From contig NZ_JAFEUU010000001.1 of NCBI RefSeq assembly GCF_017355885.1, forward strand, positions 186,001 to 250,000: DNA of 64,000 nt, written 5' to 3'. The translations under genes were made by a program, and so were the position numbers. This document shows, piece by piece, positions 39,743 through 49,560 of this stretch. The notes below the pieces were generated by a model. It did no database searches. It had not been told where the DNA came from and saw only the letters and a list, made by a program, of their open reading frames with translations. The stretch's first letter is position 1, and every line of letters starts with the position of its first letter. This stretch comes from Sabulicella rubraurantiaca. GTDB lineage: Bacteria; Pseudomonadota; Alphaproteobacteria; Acetobacterales; Acetobacteraceae.

Positions 39743-40144
39743 ATGAACCTGTTGCAGCAGTTCGACGAGGCGCAGAAGCAGCGCCTTCTCGCCGAGCGCC
39801 CCGTTCCCGAGTTCGCCGCCGGTGACACCGTCCGCGTGATGGTCAAGGTGGTCGAGGGCGAGCGCGTCCGCACCCAGGCCTATGAAGGCGTGGTGATCGC
39901 GCGCTCCAACCGCGGGCTGCACAGCAACTTCACCGTCCGCAAGCTCTCCTACGGCGAGGGCGTGGAGCGCGTCTTCCCGCTGCACTCCCCTTCCATTGCG
40001 GAGATCAGCGTGGTGCGCCGCGGCAAGGTCCGGCGCGCGAAGCTGTATTACCTGCGTGGCCGCACCGGCAAGTCGGCGCGCATCGCCGAGAAGCTGGGTC
40101 TGCGGACCGACCCGGCAAAGGCCGAGGCCCAGGCGCAGGGCTGA
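39743..40144 (+). CDS. rplS: 50S ribosomal protein bL19
   Basis: 133 residues. [56 protein letters not shown] and [19 protein letters not shown] are standard L19 parts, with an Ala/Gln-rich end. Last gene of its operon, followed by a terminator. Confidence 0.97.
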   Translation: MNLLQQFDEAQKQRLLAERPVPEFAAGDTVRVMVKVVEGERVRTQAYEGVVIARSNRGLHSNFTVRKLSYGEGVERVFPLHSPSIAEISVVRRGKVRRAKLYYLRGRTGKSARIAEKLGLRTDPAKAEAQAQG

Positions 40145-40151
40145 CTGACCA

Positions 40152-40190
40152 GGGGCCGCAGCCGCAGGGTTGCGGCCCTTCCTGTTTCTA
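40152..40190 (+). terminator. Rho-independent terminator after rplS
   Basis: GGGCCGCA and TGCGGCCC form an eight-base-pair stem (nine with a G-U) around a ten-base loop, eight bases after the rplS stop. The tail TTCCTGTTTCT is T-rich. It separates the ribosomal operon from leuC. Confidence 0.75.
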
Positions 40191-40208
40191 CCGTCGGGGG
40201 AACGCAAA

Positions 40209-41630
40209 ATGGCCGAAGCACGGCCCCGCACGCTGTTCGACAAGATTTGGGACCATCACGTGGTCGAGACGCTGCCCGACGGGACGGCGCTCCTCTACAT
40301 CGACCGCCACCTCGTCCATGAGGTGACGAGCCCGCAGGCCTTCGAGGGGCTTCGCGTCGCCGGCCGCCCTGTGCGCCGGCCCGACGCCACCATCGCCGTG
40401 GTGGACCACAACATCGCCACCGACGCCACGCGCCGCACGGGCATCACCGACCCGGAAAGCCGCCTGCAGGTCGAGACGCTGGAGAAGAACGTCGTCGAGT
40501 TCGGCGTGCCCTACATTCCGCTGCTCGACGCGCGGCAGGGCATCGTCCACGTGATCGGGCCGGAGCAGGGGCTTTCGCTCCCCGGCATGACCATCGTCTG
40601 CGGCGACAGCCACACCTCCACGCATGGCGCCCTCGGCGCGCTGGCCTTCGGCATCGGCACCAGCGAGGTGGAGCATGTGCTCGCCACGCAGACGCTGCTG
40701 CAGAAGCCGGCGAAGAACATGCGCGTGACGGTGGACGGCACGCTTCCGGTCGGCTGCACCGCGAAGGACATCGTCCTCGCCATCATCGGCAAGATCGGCA
40801 CCGCGGGCGGCACGGGGCACGTGATCGAGTTCGCCGGCGAGGCAATCCGGGCGCTCGACATGGCCGGGCGCATGACGGTCTGCAACATGTCCATCGAGGC
40901 GGGCGCCCGCGCCGGCATGGTTGCGCCGGACGAGACGACCTTCGAGTACGTGAAGGGCAAGCCCTACGCCCCCAAGGGCGAGGCCTTCGAGCGCGCCGTT
41001 GCATGGTGGCGCTCCCTGCCCACCGACCCCGGCGCGCATTTCGACAAGGAAGTGACGCTGCGGGCGGAGGACATCGTGCCCATGGTGTCCTGGGGTACGA
41101 GCCCGGAGGACGTGCTGCCCATCACCAGTACCGTGCCCAACCCGTCCAGCTTCGCCGACGAGGCGCGGCAGGCGCAGGTGCAGCGTATGCTGGACTACAT
41201 GGGGCTGCAGGCCGGGCAGAAGCTGACCGACCTCAAGGTGGATGTCGTCTTCATCGGCTCCTGCACCAACTCGCGCATCGAGGACATGCGCATGGCGGCC
41301 AGCATCGTCCGTGGCCGCAAGGTGGCGGACGGCGTGCGCGCCATGGTGGTACCGGGCTCTGGCCTCGTGAAGCAGCAGGCCGAGGCCGAGGGCCTCGACC
41401 GCGTGTTCCAGGATGCCGGGTTCGAGTGGCGCGAGGCCGGGTGCTCCATGTGCCTCGGCATGAACCCCGACAAGCTGACGCCGGGGCAGCGCTGCGCCAG
41501 CACCTCGAACCGCAACTTCGAGGGCCGTCAGGGCCCGGGTGGGCGCACGCATCTGCTCAGCCCCGCCATGGCCGCCGCGGCCGCTCTGGCCGGGCACCTC
41601 GCCGATGTCAGGGAGTGGCAGCCGCAATGA
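40209..41630 (+). CDS. leuC: 3-isopropylmalate dehydratase large subunit
   Basis: 473 residues. Aconitase-like isomerase converting 2- to 3-isopropylmalate in leucine synthesis. Fe-S cluster cysteines are in [14 protein letters not shown] and [32 protein letters not shown] is the N-terminal signature. The ATG at 40209 has no strong ribosome site (AACGCAA), but begins [15 protein letters not shown], as usual. Overlaps leuD. Confidence 0.97.
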   Translation: MAEARPRTLFDKIWDHHVVETLPDGTALLYIDRHLVHEVTSPQAFEGLRVAGRPVRRPDATIAVVDHNIATDATRRTGITDPESRLQVETLEKNVVEFGVPYIPLLDARQGIVHVIGPEQGLSLPGMTIVCGDSHTSTHGALGALAFGIGTSEVEHVLATQTLLQKPAKNMRVTVDGTLPVGCTAKDIVLAIIGKIGTAGGTGHVIEFAGEAIRALDMAGRMTVCNMSIEAGARAGMVAPDETTFEYVKGKPYAPKGEAFERAVAWWRSLPTDPGAHFDKEVTLRAEDIVPMVSWGTSPEDVLPITSTVPNPSSFADEARQAQVQRMLDYMGLQAGQKLTDLKVDVVFIGSCTNSRIEDMRMAASIVRGRKVADGVRAMVVPGSGLVKQQAEAEGLDRVFQDAGFEWREAGCSMCLGMNPDKLTPGQRCASTSNRNFEGRQGPGGRTHLLSPAMAAAAALAGHLADVREWQPQ

Positions 41631-42238
41631 AGCCCTTCACCAACCTCACGGGCATCGCTGCGCCGCTGCCCAAGGCCAATGTGGACACGGACCAGATCAT
41701 CCCGGCCCGTTTCCTCAAGACCATCCAGCGCTCCGGGCTGGGCCGGCACCTCTTCGCGAATTTTCGTTTCCGCGAGGACGGATCGGAGAACCCGGATTTC
41801 GTGCTGAACCAGGAGCCGTACCGCAACGCCGAGATCCTCGTCGCCTTCGAGAATTTTGGCTGCGGCTCTTCGCGCGAGCACGCGCCCTGGGCGCTGCTGG
41901 ATTTCGGGATCCGCTGCGTGATCGCGCCAGACTTCGCGGACATCTTCCACAACAACAGCTTCAAGAACGGCATCCTGCCGGTGAAGCTGCCGCGTGAGGT
42001 GTGCGAGAAGCTGATGGAGGATGCACGGATGGGCGGCAATGCGCGCCTGACCGTGGACCTCGAGCGCAAGGTGGTCGTTCGCCCGAACGGCGAGGAGATC
42101 CCGTTCGAGGTGGACGCCTTCCGCCGTCACTGCCTGCTCAACGGATTGGACGACATCGGCCAGACGCTTGAGCACAAGGACTCGATCGACTCCTACGAGG
42201 CGCGGCAGCGCTCCTCCCAGCCCTGGCTTTACGCATGA
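41627..42238 (+). CDS. leuD: 3-isopropylmalate dehydratase small subunit
   Basis: 203 residues. Swivel domain: [40 protein letters not shown], and [15 protein letters not shown]. Starts inside the leuC stop (ATGA) and ends overlapping leuB, so leuCDB are coupled throughout. Confidence 0.97.
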   Translation: MKPFTNLTGIAAPLPKANVDTDQIIPARFLKTIQRSGLGRHLFANFRFREDGSENPDFVLNQEPYRNAEILVAFENFGCGSSREHAPWALLDFGIRCVIAPDFADIFHNNSFKNGILPVKLPREVCEKLMEDARMGGNARLTVDLERKVVVRPNGEEIPFEVDAFRRHCLLNGLDDIGQTLEHKDSIDSYEARQRSSQPWLYA

Positions 42239-43347
42239 GCGCGAACAAGAAGCTCCTCGTCCTGCCGGGCGATGGAATCGGTCCAGAGGTGATGGGCGAG
42301 GTCCGTCGAGTCATCGACTGGATGGGACGTCGCCGTTCCGCCTCCTTCGACATCGAGGAAGGTCTTGTCGGCGGTGCCGCCATCGAGGCCACGGGCACGC
42401 CTTGCCCGGATTCGACGGTGGAAGCGGCGATGCGCGCCGACGCCGTGCTGTTCGGTAGCGTCGGCGGTCCGCGATGGGACAAGCTACCCTTCGAGCAACG
42501 GCCGGAGCTTGGCATCCTGCGACTCCGCAAGGACCTCGGCCTCTTCGCCAATCTGCGGCCGGCCGTCGTGCTGGATCCGCTGGTGGACGCGTCGTCGCTG
42601 AAGGCCGACGTGGTGCGCGGGCTCGACATCATGATCGTGCGCGAGTCCACGGGCGGCATCTATTTCGGTGAGCCGCGTGGCGTGCACACCGGGCCCGACG
42701 GGAAGCGCACCGGCATCGACACCGAGGTGTACACGGAGGACGAGATTGCCCGCGTTGCACGCGTGGCCTTCGACCTCGCCCGCAAGCGCCGCAACAAGGT
42801 GACGAGCACGGAGAAGGCGAACGTCATGCAGTCCGGGCGCCTGTGGCGCGCGGTGGTGAGCGAGGTCCACCAGGCCGAGTTCCCGGACGTGGAGCTGGAG
42901 CACATGTACGCGGACAACGCGGCCATGCAGCTCTGCTCGCGCCCTAAGCAGTTCGACGTGATCCTGGCGAGCAACCTGTTCGGCGACGTGCTGTCGGATC
43001 TTGCGGCCGCGCTCACCGGCTCACTTGGCATGCTGCCTTCTGCGACGCTCGGTGCGGTGCAGCCATCCGGCAAGCGGCATGCACTGTATGAGCCGATTCA
43101 CGGTTCCGCGCCCGACATCGCCGGGCGGGGCGTCGCGAATCCATCCGCACAGATGCTGTCCTTCGCTATGTTGCTGCGCTGGTCCTTCGGCATGGAGGAG
43201 GATGCGCGGATGATCGAGACGGCGGTGGAAAAGGTGCTGGCCGGTGGTTTGCGCACCGCCGACATCATGCAGCCCGGCCTCGCGCGCGTCGGCACCGCCG
43301 TGATGGGCGAGGCGATCCTGCGCGAGCTCGAAAAGCTCGCCGCGTAA
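42235..43347 (+). CDS. leuB: 3-isopropylmalate dehydrogenase
   Basis: 370 residues. Oxidative decarboxylation of 3-isopropylmalate with NAD+. [70 protein letters not shown] and [20 protein letters not shown] are the family signatures. The DIAGRG site and following residues bind NAD+. A paralogue of different specificity is at 45885. Confidence 0.97.
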   Translation: MSANKKLLVLPGDGIGPEVMGEVRRVIDWMGRRRSASFDIEEGLVGGAAIEATGTPCPDSTVEAAMRADAVLFGSVGGPRWDKLPFEQRPELGILRLRKDLGLFANLRPAVVLDPLVDASSLKADVVRGLDIMIVRESTGGIYFGEPRGVHTGPDGKRTGIDTEVYTEDEIARVARVAFDLARKRRNKVTSTEKANVMQSGRLWRAVVSEVHQAEFPDVELEHMYADNAAMQLCSRPKQFDVILASNLFGDVLSDLAAALTGSLGMLPSATLGAVQPSGKRHALYEPIHGSAPDIAGRGVANPSAQMLSFAMLLRWSFGMEEDARMIETAVEKVLAGGLRTADIMQPGLARVGTAVMGEAILRELEKLAA

Positions 43348-43368
43348 AACGCATGGGTGAGGGGGTTG

Positions 43369-43392
43369 CGCCGTGTCGCGCACGGCGTTATC
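43369..43392 (+). terminator. Hairpin between leuB and tRNA-Arg
   Basis: CGCCGTG and CACGGCG form a seven-base-pair stem with a five-base loop (TCGCG), 22 bases after the leuB stop. The tail TTATCTCC is only weakly T-rich. It may end the leu transcript before the tRNA gene. Confidence 0.4.
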
Positions 43393-43408
43393 TCCCCGCC
43401 CACGGCCA

Positions 43409-43484
43409 GCGCCCGTAGCTCAATGGATAGAGCACCAGACTACGGATCTGGGGGTTGGGAGTTCGAATCTTCCCGGGCGCGCCA
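43409..43484 (+). tRNA. tRNA-Arg(ACG)
   Basis: 76 bases with encoded CCA. Acceptor GCGCCCG/CGGGCGC, D-loop TCAATGGATAGA, anticodon stem CCAGA/TCTGG with loop CTACGGA (anticodon ACG, whose A34 is deaminated to inosine by TadA), and T-loop TTCGAAT. It reads CGU, CGC and CGA. Confidence 0.97.
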
Positions 43485-43587
43485 CTTTCCCTGACAAGCA
43501 GAGAATAGGTTCCCTTGCGGCCTTCGCGCGGCTGCGGCGAACTCGTCCCTCGGGCCGCACGGCCAGTCCAGCGAAGGGGGGACCAGA

Positions 43588-44466
43588 GTGAAAGCATCCA
43601 ATCCGAAGGCGGAGGCGCTACGGGCGCTGCTGGACCCGCAGCGCCCGGCCATGGCCATGGCGGCGCACAACCCGCTGGCGGCGAAGCTGGCCGCTGAGGC
43701 AGGCTTCGAGGCCATCTGGGGCAGCGGATTCGAGCTTTCGGCCTCCTATGCCGTGCCCGACGCGAGCATCCTGCCCATGGGCACCCACCTCGAGATGATG
43801 CGCGCAATGGGGGAGGTGCAGGACGCCCCCATCGTCGCCGACATCGACACCGGCTTCGGCAATGCGGTGAATGTCGCCTATGCCGTGCCGCGCTATGCCG
43901 CCGCCGGCGTCGCCGCGGTGGTGCTGGAGGACAAGACCTTTCCCAAGGACAGCTCCCTGCGGCCCGGCGGGCGGCAGGAGCTGGTCCCGGCCGGCGAGTT
44001 CCAGGGCAAGGTCGAGGCGGCCCGAGCCCATGGCGGCGGCATGCTGGTCATTGCGCGCACCGAGGCGCTGATCGCCGGCCAGGGCGAGGCGGAGGCGCTG
44101 CGCCGCGGCGCCGCCTATGTCGAGGCCGGCGCCGATGCCGTGCTGATCCACAGCAAGAGCAAGTCGCCCGAGGAGATCCTGTCCTTCTGCCGTGCCTGGG
44201 ATGGCCGCGTGCCGCTGGTGCTCGTGCCTACCAGCTATCCGCAGCTTTCCTTTGCGGATGTCGCGGCGCTTGGGAAGGTCGGCCTCATCATCTGCGGCAA
44301 CCATGCGATTCGCGCCGCCGTCGCTGCCATGCGGGACACCTTCCGGCGCATCCGAGAGGAGGGGGACATCGCCGGGGTCGAGGGCAGCATCGCCAGCGTC
44401 GCAGAGGTCTTCGCCCTGCAAGGCGACGACGCGCTTAGGGATCTGGAGCGCGCCTTCCTGCGCTGA
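43588..44466 (+). CDS. Isocitrate lyase/PEP mutase family protein, phosphonopyruvate hydrolase-like
   Basis: 292 residues starting with GTG behind a GGGGGG site. TIM barrel with AAHNPLAAKLAAEAGFEAIWGSG, VADIDTGFGNAVNVAYAV (Mg-binding Asp pair), VLEDKTFPKDSSLRPGG (the gating loop) and the acidic VIARTEALIAGQG. The EDKxFPKxxS loop is the phosphonopyruvate hydrolase/PEP mutase type rather than methylisocitrate lyase (KKCGH is absent). Whether it cleaves the C-P bond or acts on another 2-oxo acid cannot be told. No phosphonate genes are nearby. Confidence 0.8.
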   Translation: MKASNPKAEALRALLDPQRPAMAMAAHNPLAAKLAAEAGFEAIWGSGFELSASYAVPDASILPMGTHLEMMRAMGEVQDAPIVADIDTGFGNAVNVAYAVPRYAAAGVAAVVLEDKTFPKDSSLRPGGRQELVPAGEFQGKVEAARAHGGGMLVIARTEALIAGQGEAEALRRGAAYVEAGADAVLIHSKSKSPEEILSFCRAWDGRVPLVLVPTSYPQLSFADVAALGKVGLIICGNHAIRAAVAAMRDTFRRIREEGDIAGVEGSIASVAEVFALQGDDALRDLERAFLR

Positions 44467-44516
44467 CCTGCCGATTCCCCTTGGAAGCGGCGCCCGGCCG
44501 GCGGCAAGCTTGTGCC

Positions 44517-44846
44517 ATGGAAGACCGCTTCCGCTCCTTCGCCGAGTTCTGGCCTCACTACTTGCGGGAGCACGCCCGCCCAGCGACGCGCGCGGTCCAT
44601 GTCATGGGGACCTGGGCTGCCCTGGCCGTGCTGATGCTGGGGGTGGTGAACGGGCCGTGGTGGCTCGTGCTGCTGGCGCCGGTGATCGGCTATGGCTGCG
44701 CCTGGGTGTCGCATTTCTTCATCGAGCGGAACCGGCCAGCCACCTTCACCTATCCGGCTTGGTCTCTGCTTGGCGACCTGCGGCTCGCTTGGCTGGCTGC
44801 GACCGGGCGGCTCGGCACGGAGCTTCGCCGCCACGGCCTTTCCTGA
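44517..44846 (+). CDS. DUF962/Mpo1-like membrane protein
   Basis: 109 residues. FRSFAEFWPHYLREHARPAT, HVMGTWAALAVLMLGVV (membrane segment), SHFFIERNRPATFTYPAWSL and GDLRLAWLAATGR are the DUF962 pattern. The yeast relative Mpo1 is an Fe-dependent dioxygenase of 2-hydroxy fatty acids; conserved His residues (H29, H41, H66) would be ligands. Two membrane segments. The ATG at 44517 is used. Confidence 0.85.
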   Translation: MEDRFRSFAEFWPHYLREHARPATRAVHVMGTWAALAVLMLGVVNGPWWLVLLAPVIGYGCAWVSHFFIERNRPATFTYPAWSLLGDLRLAWLAATGRLGTELRRHGLS

Positions 44847-44851
44847 CTTGG

Positions 44852-45829
44852 CTACCCTTCCAGGCGGACGTTGCCGGCGCGCGCCACCTCACGCCACTTC
44901 GCGATCTCGTTGCGGACGAAGGTGCCGAAGCCCTCGGGCGTCTGCGGATCGGGGATGGCGCCCATGGAGAGGATACGCGCCTCCATCGCTGGGTCGCGCA
45001 GGATTTCGCCCACATCGGCGCTGACCCGCGACACGATCTCGGCCGGGGTGCCGGTGGGCGCCACGAGGCCCGTCCAGCCCGCTGCCTCGTAGCCGGGGGA
45101 GAGCGTCTCGGCGATGGTCGGCACGTCGGGAAGCTGCGGCAGGCGGCGCGGCTGCGCCACGGCAATGGCACGCACGCGGCCCCCCTGGATTTGCGGCAGG
45201 GCGCTGGCGACGCTGTCGAACATCAGCGGCACAGTGCCGGCGACGAGGTCCGCCATGCCCGGCCCGCTGCCGCGGTAATGCACGATGTTGAAGCGCAGCC
45301 CGGTGCGCATCTGCAGCAGCTCCGTCGCCATGTGCTGCGAGGAGGCCGGGCCGGCGGAGGCGATGTTCACCTCGCCGGGACGGGCACGCACCCGCTCCGC
45401 CATCTCGCGTGGATCGGCAGTGCCGAAGGACGGATGCGCGACGAGAAGCAGCGGCACCATGACGATGTTGCTGATGGCGGCGAAGTCACGCTCGACGTCA
45501 TAGGGCAGGCGAGGCAGCACGGATGGCAGGATGCCGATCGTGCCCGAGGTGCCGGCGCCCAGCACGTAGCCATCCGCAGAAGAGCGTGCGACGGCATCCA
45601 TCGCGGGTGCGCCGGCACCGCCGCCGCGATTCTCCACCACTACGCGCTGCGGCCAGCGCTGCGACAACTGGTCTGCGACAAGTCGCGTGAAGATGTCGGC
45701 TGCCTGGCCGGGCGGGAACGGGACGATGATGCGGACCGGCCGGTCGGGCCATGAGGATTGAGCCACTGCAGGCGAAGCAAGCGCGGCGATGCCGCCACCC
45801 AGAACAATCCGTCGTGCAACCAATGCCAT
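44852..45829 (-). CDS. Bug/TctC family binding protein
   Basis: 325 residues. Export signal MALVARRIVLGGGIAALASPAVAQ; mature start SSWPDRPVRIIVPFPPGQAADIF and VVENRGGGAGAPAMDAV are Bug consensus. It lies 55 bases from, and divergent to, the IPMDH-like gene at 45885, suggesting shared regulation and a hydroxy-dicarboxylate ligand such as tartrate or malate (inference). Confidence 0.92.
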   Translation of the reverse strand: MALVARRIVLGGGIAALASPAVAQSSWPDRPVRIIVPFPPGQAADIFTRLVADQLSQRWPQRVVVENRGGGAGAPAMDAVARSSADGYVLGAGTSGTIGILPSVLPRLPYDVERDFAAISNIVMVPLLLVAHPSFGTADPREMAERVRARPGEVNIASAGPASSQHMATELLQMRTGLRFNIVHYRGSGPGMADLVAGTVPLMFDSVASALPQIQGGRVRAIAVAQPRRLPQLPDVPTIAETLSPGYEAAGWTGLVAPTGTPAEIVSRVSADVGEILRDPAMEARILSMGAIPDPQTPEGFGTFVRNEIAKWREVARAGNVRLEG

Positions 45830-45884
45830 GGCTTCCTCCCAATTCAGGAAAAGCTTAGGCTCACGATAGCCGGAAGGGAAAGCT

Positions 45885-46943
45885 ATGGGCGTGAACACCG
45901 TGGAAGTCGCTGTCCTGCCGGGCGACGGGATTGGACCCGAGGTCACGGAGGCGACCCTCGCGGTGTTGGAGGTGGTGGCGAAGCGCCACGCGATCGGCTT
46001 GCGCTTCACCTCGCATCGCGCAGGCGCCATGGCCTATCGCGACACCGGCACCGATCTTTCGGATGAGGTTTTCGAGGCCTGCCGCCGCGCCGACGCCATC
46101 CTGCTGGGAGCCATGGGCTGGCCCGGCATCCGCGCCGCCGACGGTACTGAACTCGCGCCCCAGATCACGCTGCGCCAGCGCCTCGACCTCTATGCCGGCG
46201 TGCGTCCCATTCGTGCGATTCCGGGCGTTCCGCTCGCCCTGGCCGATCCGCGTGCGGCCGAGATCGATTTCGTCATCCTGCGCGAAAGCACGGAGGGGCT
46301 GTTCTACTCGAAGGACCGCGGCACGGTGACGGAGGATTGGGCAGAGGAAACCCTGCGCATCACCCGATCGGTCACGGAACGACTCGCGCGGCGGGCCTTC
46401 ATCCTGGCCGGGCAGCGCCGCCGGCGCGTGACGCTGGTGGACAAGGCGAACGTGTTCCGCGCCTTCGCCTGGATGCGCGACATCTTCACCACCGTCGCCG
46501 CCGATTTTCCGGATGTGCGCTTCGACGCCGCCTATGTGGACGCCATGGCGCTCGACATGCTCCGACGCCCCTGGGAGTTCGACCTGTTGCCGACGGAGAA
46601 CATGTTCGGCGACATCCTGTCCGATCTCGGGGCAGGGCTGATCGGCGGCATGGGCTTCGCGCCCTCGGCCGATGTCGGCGACGAGTACGCGGTGTTCCAG
46701 CCAAGCCACGGCACGGCGCCGGACATTGCCGGGCGAGCGCTGGCCAATCCCACCGCCATGATTCTTTCCGCGGCGATGATGCTGGACTGGCTGGGCGAAG
46801 CGCCGATGCAGGAAGCCGCCACCGAGTTGCGCGACGCAGTGGACCGCGCCTTCGCCGACGGCCTGCGCACGCCGGATATCGGCGGCACGCACGGCACGAA
46901 TGAAGCGGCGCGGCGCGTCATCGCCGCGCTGGGCGGAAGCTAG
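45885..46943 (+). CDS. Isocitrate/isopropylmalate dehydrogenase family protein (IPMDH/tartrate dehydrogenase-like)
   Basis: 352 residues. [73 protein letters not shown] and HGTAPDIAGRALANPTAMIL. Departures from LeuB: RESTEGLFY instead of RESTGGIYF, and DKANVFR in place of EKANVMQ. This pattern is closer to tartrate/D-malate dehydrogenases. Divergent to a TctC gene. The stop overlaps the convergent gene at 46940. Confidence 0.8.
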   Translation: MGVNTVEVAVLPGDGIGPEVTEATLAVLEVVAKRHAIGLRFTSHRAGAMAYRDTGTDLSDEVFEACRRADAILLGAMGWPGIRAADGTELAPQITLRQRLDLYAGVRPIRAIPGVPLALADPRAAEIDFVILRESTEGLFYSKDRGTVTEDWAEETLRITRSVTERLARRAFILAGQRRRRVTLVDKANVFRAFAWMRDIFTTVAADFPDVRFDAAYVDAMALDMLRRPWEFDLLPTENMFGDILSDLGAGLIGGMGFAPSADVGDEYAVFQPSHGTAPDIAGRALANPTAMILSAAMMLDWLGEAPMQEAATELRDAVDRAFADGLRTPDIGGTHGTNEAARRVIAALGGS

Positions 46944-47671
46944 CGCCCCAGCGCCTCGCGCACGCCCTCGGCCAGGGTAAGGGCGAGGGCGCGGGCGATG
47001 CAGTCATTCAGGCGATCGATGGCCGCGCGCCTTTCGCCAGGCGGAGTGCGCTCGATGTCTAGGAAGCCGGAATCCACCCACTCCTCCATCAGCTCCCAGC
47101 GACGGAAGAGGGTCACGCCCGCTGCGGCGGCGGCGAGGCGCAGCTTGTCCCGGTAGGCCTCCGTATTCGCATTGGCGCGCAGGAAGCGACTCCACTGCAT
47201 GTCCATCAGCAGCGCATCGGCGCCGCGCCGGCGGATCCGGTCCAGCCCGGCCTGCAGGGCGTCGCTCATCTCCTCCAGGTCAGAGCCGCGGGCGGCTTCG
47301 ACGGTTCCGGCCTGCCAGATGACCAGGGCAGGGGCGAGGCTCGTGGCCTCCGCGCGCAGCAGCGCCAGATGGTCCTGCACCGTCACGCCGCGCCCGCCGC
47401 GCACCGCGACCTCGACCGTGCGGCCGGGATACGCCTCCGCCAGCAGCACCTGAAGACGCGCGGGCCAAGCGGCGTCCGGCCCACTTCCGCCAGGCCCTGT
47501 CACGCTCGCCGACCCCAACACCAGCACGCGCAGCGTCCCGGCTCCGAGCGCATGAGCCATAATGGGCAGCGGCCGTGTGGCGGCGAGGAAGTCCGAGGAG
47601 GGGGCGCAACGCGGGTCGGCCAGGGCCGGCCCGGCAAGGAGAAGCAGCAGGAGAAGGGCGCAAGCCCGCAT
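46940..47671 (-). CDS. SGNH-like exported protein with degenerate active site
   Basis: 243 residues, signal peptide MRACALLLLLLLAGPALADP. The body aligns with the active SGNH protein at 48838 (LRVLVLGSASVTGPGGSG, VRGGRGVTVQDHL, LVIWQAGTVEAARG). The catalytic positions look lost: GSSS becomes GSAS, the Asn of GGNE becomes Val, and DxxH becomes a region without His (RLNDCIARAL). It follows the OpgC gene by 11 bases on the same strand. It may be a non-enzymatic partner, or still bind an acyl/acetyl substrate. Confidence 0.7.
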   Translation of the reverse strand: MRACALLLLLLLAGPALADPRCAPSSDFLAATRPLPIMAHALGAGTLRVLVLGSASVTGPGGSGPDAAWPARLQVLLAEAYPGRTVEVAVRGGRGVTVQDHLALLRAEATSLAPALVIWQAGTVEAARGSDLEEMSDALQAGLDRIRRRGADALLMDMQWSRFLRANANTEAYRDKLRLAAAAAGVTLFRRWELMEEWVDSGFLDIERTPPGERRAAIDRLNDCIARALALTLAEGVREALGR

Positions 47672-47682
47672 GGTGGCTTACC

Positions 47683-48798
47683 TTATTGGGCGGGTGCGGG
47701 CGCAGGCAAGCGTTGTCCTTCGCGCTGCCAGTCCGACAGAACCGCCAGGGCGATCAGCGCCGCGAGGCAGAGCAGGTTCACCAGCCACTGCATCAGCATC
47801 CCGTCCTCCGCCTCCAGCACCACTCGCGCGAGGAAGGACAGCAGGATGCCGAAGCAGAAGACGGGCAGGGAATGCTGACCCATGAGGACGAAAGGCCGCG
47901 CGAGCCTGCTCCGGACCCAAGTGGCATCACGCGGCACCCCCACCACGACCAGCCAGCACAGCGCGAGGATGGCGAATAGGCGCATGGGGTGCAGGCTGGT
48001 CTTGTCCACGGAGGCCAGGAACTGCGCGAAGCCCTCCGGCATCCGTGCCATGACCGCGGGCAGCCGCTCCGCGATCACCAGCGTCACAGCGCAGATGACC
48101 AAGTAGAAAACCGCAGCCCCGGTGAGGAGACGTGAGCGCGGCGGCCAAGGCAGGGTGGGCCCCCCGCGGGCCGCCTGGCCCAGGAGGAACCCGATCACGA
48201 ACAGCAATTGCCAGCCGAGCGGATTGAAGAACCAGCCCCCTTCACGCCACCGCGGGAAGTTCACGTCGAAGCCCCGCGCCGCCGCCCAGATCGCGAGGGA
48301 AATGCCCAGCAGCAGCAGCGGCCTTCGCCGCAGGGCCAGCATGGGCAGCAGCAGCACGAGCAGCACGATGTAGAGGGGCAGGATGTCGAGGAAGGCCGGC
48401 TGGAAGCGCAGCAGCAGAGCCTCCAGCAGAGTGCGGTAGGGATCCTCAGCGAAGGGGTCGAGGGCGAGCTCGTCCAGATAGGTTCCACGATCCAGCGCGG
48501 CCGCGGAGAAGCCGACCTGTGCCGTGAACACCACGAGCAGGAAGATGTGCGCCATGTAGAGCTTGCCGACCCGGCGCAGCGCCCGCCCGGCCGCCATGGC
48601 CCAGCCCTGGCGGTCTGCTGCCCCCGCATAGGCGAAGGCCCCCGCGTAACCGGCGAGAAGCACGAAAGCCTCTGTCGCGTCGGCGAAGGAAAAGTTCTTG
48701 AGGGTGAACTGGCTGAGGGCGTTGCCGGGCGTGTGGTTCACCACGATCATCCACAGGGCCAAGCCCCGGAGGAGATCGGCGCGGAGATCGCGTGTCAT
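47683..48798 (-). CDS. OpgC domain membrane protein (acyltransferase-like)
   Basis: 371 residues with about ten membrane helices. MTRDLRADLLRGLALWMIVVNHTPGN and FADATEAFVLLAGYAGAFAY are the OpgC signature (conserved Arg, Asn-His, Glu). OpgC attaches succinyl groups to osmoregulated periplasmic glucans; related proteins acylate other glycans. It is flanked by two SGNH proteins, one on each side, which suggests an acyl/acetyl modification cassette. Starts ATG at 48798. Confidence 0.85.
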   Translation of the reverse strand: MTRDLRADLLRGLALWMIVVNHTPGNALSQFTLKNFSFADATEAFVLLAGYAGAFAYAGAADRQGWAMAAGRALRRVGKLYMAHIFLLVVFTAQVGFSAAALDRGTYLDELALDPFAEDPYRTLLEALLLRFQPAFLDILPLYIVLLVLLLPMLALRRRPLLLLGISLAIWAAARGFDVNFPRWREGGWFFNPLGWQLLFVIGFLLGQAARGGPTLPWPPRSRLLTGAAVFYLVICAVTLVIAERLPAVMARMPEGFAQFLASVDKTSLHPMRLFAILALCWLVVVGVPRDATWVRSRLARPFVLMGQHSLPVFCFGILLSFLARVVLEAEDGMLMQWLVNLLCLAALIALAVLSDWQREGQRLPAPAPAQ

Positions 48799-48837
48799 CC
48801 TGTGGCCAAGTCCTCCTTCGGTCGCCATACTAATTGC

Positions 48838-49560
48838 ATGAGGCGACTCATGCCCCTTCTTTTCCTGGGCCTGCTCAGCGGGCCGGCCCTCGCGGCACCA
48901 TGCGCGCCCGCCGGGGTGCAACTGCCGGCCATCCCTGCTCTTGCCAGTGCGCTGGAACGCGGATCGCTGACCATCGTCGCATTTGGCTCCTCCTCCACCG
49001 AGGGGGCGGGTGCCTCATCGGCCGGGCTGGCCTATCCCGCGCTGCTGGAGGAAAGGCTGCGCCTGGCTTGGCCCGGCGTTGCCCTGCGGGTGGTGAATGC
49101 CGGGCGCTCCGGCGAAACCTCGGCCGAGATGCTGGCGCGAATGGAGCGGGACGTGCTGGCCGAGCGGCCCGACCTCGTGATCTGGCAAGCCGGCGGCAAC
49201 GAGGCCCTGCGCGGGCGCGAACCGGCCGAGTTCGCCGCCGTGATGCGCCAGGGGCTCGACCGCTTGCAGGCAGCCGGGATCCCGGTGGTGCTGATGGACA
49301 ATCAAACCAGCCCGCGCCTCGCGGCGCGCGGCCCGGCCTTTGACGCGGAGCTCGGTCGGCTGGGTGCGCCGGTGTTCCGGCGCTCCGCCGCCATGCGCGC
49401 CTGGGCGGAGCGGGGCGAGAATGCGCTGATTTCCTCCGACGCGCTGCACCTCAATGACCGCGGCTATGCCTGCCTCGCCGGGGAGCTTTCCGCCGCGCTG
49501 CGCGGTGCGGCTGGGGACGCTTGGCAGCGGCGCGCAATCGCCGCACAACGGCGTCCATGA
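48838..49560 (+). CDS. SGNH/GDSL hydrolase
   Basis: 240 residues, signal peptide MRRLMPLLFLGLLSGPALAA. Block I VAFGSSSTEGAG with the nucleophile at S52, block II VVNAGRSGETSAEM with the oxyanion Gly, block III WQAGGNEALRG with Asn, and block V SSDALHLNDRG with the Asp-x-x-His pair. Probably a periplasmic esterase or O-acetyltransferase. Divergent from OpgC with a 39-base gap. Its stop overlaps the NDUFS4-like gene. Confidence 0.88.
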   Translation: MRRLMPLLFLGLLSGPALAAPCAPAGVQLPAIPALASALERGSLTIVAFGSSSTEGAGASSAGLAYPALLEERLRLAWPGVALRVVNAGRSGETSAEMLARMERDVLAERPDLVIWQAGGNEALRGREPAEFAAVMRQGLDRLQAAGIPVVLMDNQTSPRLAARGPAFDAELGRLGAPVFRRSAAMRAWAERGENALISSDALHLNDRGYACLAGELSAALRGAAGDAWQRRAIAAQRRP

